From DATDMG01 sp036518955 (GTDB lineage Bacteria; Actinomycetota; Actinomycetes; Actinomycetales; Kineosporiaceae), in assembly GCA_036518955.1 (NCBI GenBank), contig DATDMG010000255.1, positions 1-33,612 of the forward strand: DNA of 33,612 bases, in the 5' to 3' direction. Made by a program: the position numbers and the translations under genes. Positions 32,089 to 33,612 of the stretch are shown piece by piece. How positions within the stretch are numbered: the first letter of the stretch is position 1; each line of letters opens with the position of its first letter. The notes under the pieces were generated by a model that was given only the letters and a program-made list of their open reading frames with translations, ran no database searches and had not been told where the DNA came from.

Positions 32089-33612
32089 AGGATCTCCACG
32101 TCGCCGATCAGGTCCTCGATCCGGCTCTCCAGGTCGCCGAGCCGGTCGGCGGTCGCCCGCAGGTCGGCCCGCCGGGCGGTGATCGCGGCCTCACCCTGCT
32201 CCTGGGCGCGACGGGCGTCGTCCACATCGGCGGACACCTGGGCGATCCGGGCCCGCATGGCACCGTCCACCGCCTGCTGGATCGGTGCCGTCGACGTCGC
32301 GGCGAACTTCCGGGCGGCGTCCGCGGCGAGCGTCGGCGCCTGCTGCAGGATCTGCGTCGACATCTCCCGGCCGATCGCCTCCCGCATCCTCGTCGCCACC
32401 CGCTGGGTCCCCTTGGTGCCCTGCCAGACGGCCTGGATCACCGCGCCCGCGATCAGGGTAGGCAGCCCCCACGGGGTCACCAGCCACGCCAGGTAGAGCA
32501 GGATGCTGGGCAGCAGGGTGCGGAGGGCCTCCTTGGGCCCGAGCCGGGCGCCCACCAGGCCGCCGGCCACGCCGCCCAGGAGGAAACCCATGCCCCCGGC
32601 CAGCGCCCGGGTCATCGTCGCCTCCTCCTGGCCCTGGCCTACGAGGGCCGCCTCCCCGACTCCGCTGAGGCTGATGCGCAGCGCCGACAGGTGCGTCTCG
32701 AAGGTCGCCAGCTGGGTGTCGGTGCGCACGGCGATCTGCGCGAGCTCGGTCGCCACCAGGGGCTCCAGGGTCGACACCGTCCAGTCCGTGATGCGCCGTT
32801 CGATCTCCTCCCCGACGGCGACGGCGATCTCCTTGGCGGCCTGCTCGGCCCGGGCCTTGACGTTCCACGGCACGAGCGTGAGTCGGGTGTCCGGCGCGAC
32901 CGTCATGGCGATCGACGGCGCCTCCGCGGCGACCTTCGTCAGGCAGGTCGACAGCAGGACGGCCATCCGCTGTTCCAGCGCGAGGTGCTGGTTCCTCAGG
33001 TCCCGGCCGATGCGGTCGGCCTCGGTCTCCAGCGCGCGCAGCGGGCCCTGCGCGTCCTCCCACCGGCGCTCGAGGTCCTGGCTGTCCGAGGCGAGCAGCT
33101 CCAGCAGGTGCGGGACCCCGCCCTTGAGGCTGCGGGTGACGTCGCGCAGGGCCCGGGCCGGGGAGAGGACCTTGACCTTGTGCCGCTCGGTCACCAGGTA
33201 CGCCTCGAGGGCGGTGGCCAGCCCGGTGATGCCCGACGTCCGGTAGGCGAGGTCGTCGTGCTGCTCCCGGGCGCGCAGGGCGGCCCGGGCGTCGACGAAG
33301 AACATCCGCCGGGTGTCCCGGTCATGGCCGCGCACGTCGACGATCCGCCGCCGAGCGCTGGCCGTTACCTCCTCGCGTTCGTGCGGCTCGACCGCGTCGA
33401 TGTAGGTGAAGACGAAGAACGGGTCGTGGGACGCCAGGTGGGTGCGCAGGAACTGCGCCTCGGCCGTGCTCATCGGCGCGATCGCGTGCTGCATGAACAC
33501 CACGGCGTCCGCCGTGCCGAGCCGGTCCAGGGTGATCTTGTCTCGGGTGACGTGCTCGTTCAGGCCGGGGGAGTCGACGAGCACCACCCCGGGCCGGCAG
33601 AGCTCGAGCGGC
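32085..33612 (-). CDS. dynamin-like GTPase, partial at right edge
   Basis: About 508 C-terminal residues; the frame continues off the window, so the P-loop (G1) and G2 are outside. The visible sequence begins at G3, VVLVDSPGLNEH, preceded by in-frame codons to the edge, so a start near 33587 would be wrong. The G4 position reads FVFTYIDAVEP, with Tyr where TKxD has Lys, a notable change for guanine recognition. Long helices follow, then a glycine-rich hydrophobic hairpin (MGFLLGGVAGGLVGARLG and LLPSILLYLAWLVTPWGLPTLIAG) matching the membrane paddle of bacterial dynamins, and a final coiled coil (RRADLRATADRLGDLESRIE). Bacterial dynamins remodel membranes, protect against membrane stress, or take part in phage defence. 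It is coupled to the cyclase-like gene. Confidence 0.88.
   Translation of the reverse strand, partial: PLELCRPGVVLVDSPGLNEHVTRDKITLDRLGTADAVVFMQHAIAPMSTAEAQFLRTHLASHDPFFVFTYIDAVEPHEREEVTASARRRIVDVRGHDRDTRRMFFVDARAALRAREQHDDLAYRTSGITGLATALEAYLVTERHKVKVLSPARALRDVTRSLKGGVPHLLELLASDSQDLERRWEDAQGPLRALETEADRIGRDLRNQHLALEQRMAVLLSTCLTKVAAEAPSIAMTVAPDTRLTLVPWNVKARAEQAAKEIAVAVGEEIERRITDWTVSTLEPLVATELAQIAVRTDTQLATFETHLSALRISLSGVGEAALVGQGQEEATMTRALAGGMGFLLGGVAGGLVGARLGPKEALRTLLPSILLYLAWLVTPWGLPTLIAGAVIQAVWQGTKGTQRVATRMREAIGREMSTQILQQAPTLAADAARKFAATSTAPIQQAVDGAMRARIAQVSADVDDARRAQEQGEAAITARRADLRATADRLGDLESRIEDLIGDVEIL

Noticed and set aside
1..33612. CRISPR arrays, tRNA or rRNA genes
   Set aside because: No regularly spaced direct repeats, cloverleaf-like segments or rRNA-like blocks were seen by eye on either strand.

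Overview
The window is actinomycete DNA, most likely from Streptomyces or a close relative. Most genes are very GC-rich (about 77% G+C in a sampled line at the left edge), coding third positions are strongly G/C, GTG starts are common, and genes are often joined by ATGA or GTGA overlaps. The content is mainly accessory: a peptide-linked biosynthetic locus, its transport genes, several tailoring-type enzymes and an unrelated GTPase pair at the right end.

Left region (1 to about 15,700, all on the minus strand). Read from right to left this is one continuous block: an MFS exporter, a PPOX-flavoprotein fusion, an NAD(P)H-dependent FMN reductase, a 57-residue acidic peptide gene (11609-11782), a TPR-like protein, and then four diverged copies of the N-terminal (tRNA-dependent) half of lantibiotic dehydratase, interrupted by one 482-residue protein I do not recognise. 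The last copy runs off the left edge. From the TPR gene onward every junction is a 4-base stop/start overlap, so these proteins are probably made in fixed ratio. No elimination domain, LanC, YcaO or radical SAM gene is visible, and the peptide has no Cys and almost no Ser/Thr near its end. This fits a peptide aminoacyl-tRNA ligase (PEARL) pathway, which builds an amino-acid-derived product on the C-terminus of a scaffold peptide, better than a lanthipeptide or thiopeptide pathway. That reading is inference; the architecture is seen directly.

Middle region (about 16,200 to 28,700, plus strand). A complete Opp/Dpp-type ABC importer (lipoprotein, two permeases, two ATPases) is followed by an arylamine N-acetyltransferase and a formyltransferase-like enzyme that overlap. 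Next comes an 815-base stretch without a convincing gene, then a second possible peptide cassette: a 27-residue micro-ORF overlapping an ATP-grasp ligase, followed by a SAM methyltransferase. A pair of visibly lower-GC genes closes the region: a protein resembling DUF6875 and a YbaK/ProX-type aminoacyl-tRNA deacylase. The acetyltransferase, formyltransferase, ligase and methyltransferase could tailor a small amine made by the left-hand block, and the deacylase has an obvious possible link to an aminoacyl-tRNA-consuming pathway. Neither link is shown by sequence alone.

Right region (about 29,400 to the end). A Crp/Fnr-family regulator is followed by an 810-base poorly resolved stretch. Then, on the minus strand, come a partial dynamin-like GTPase (its P-loop end lies outside the window) and, overlapping it, a nucleotidyl-cyclase-homology protein with an extraordinarily His-rich tail.
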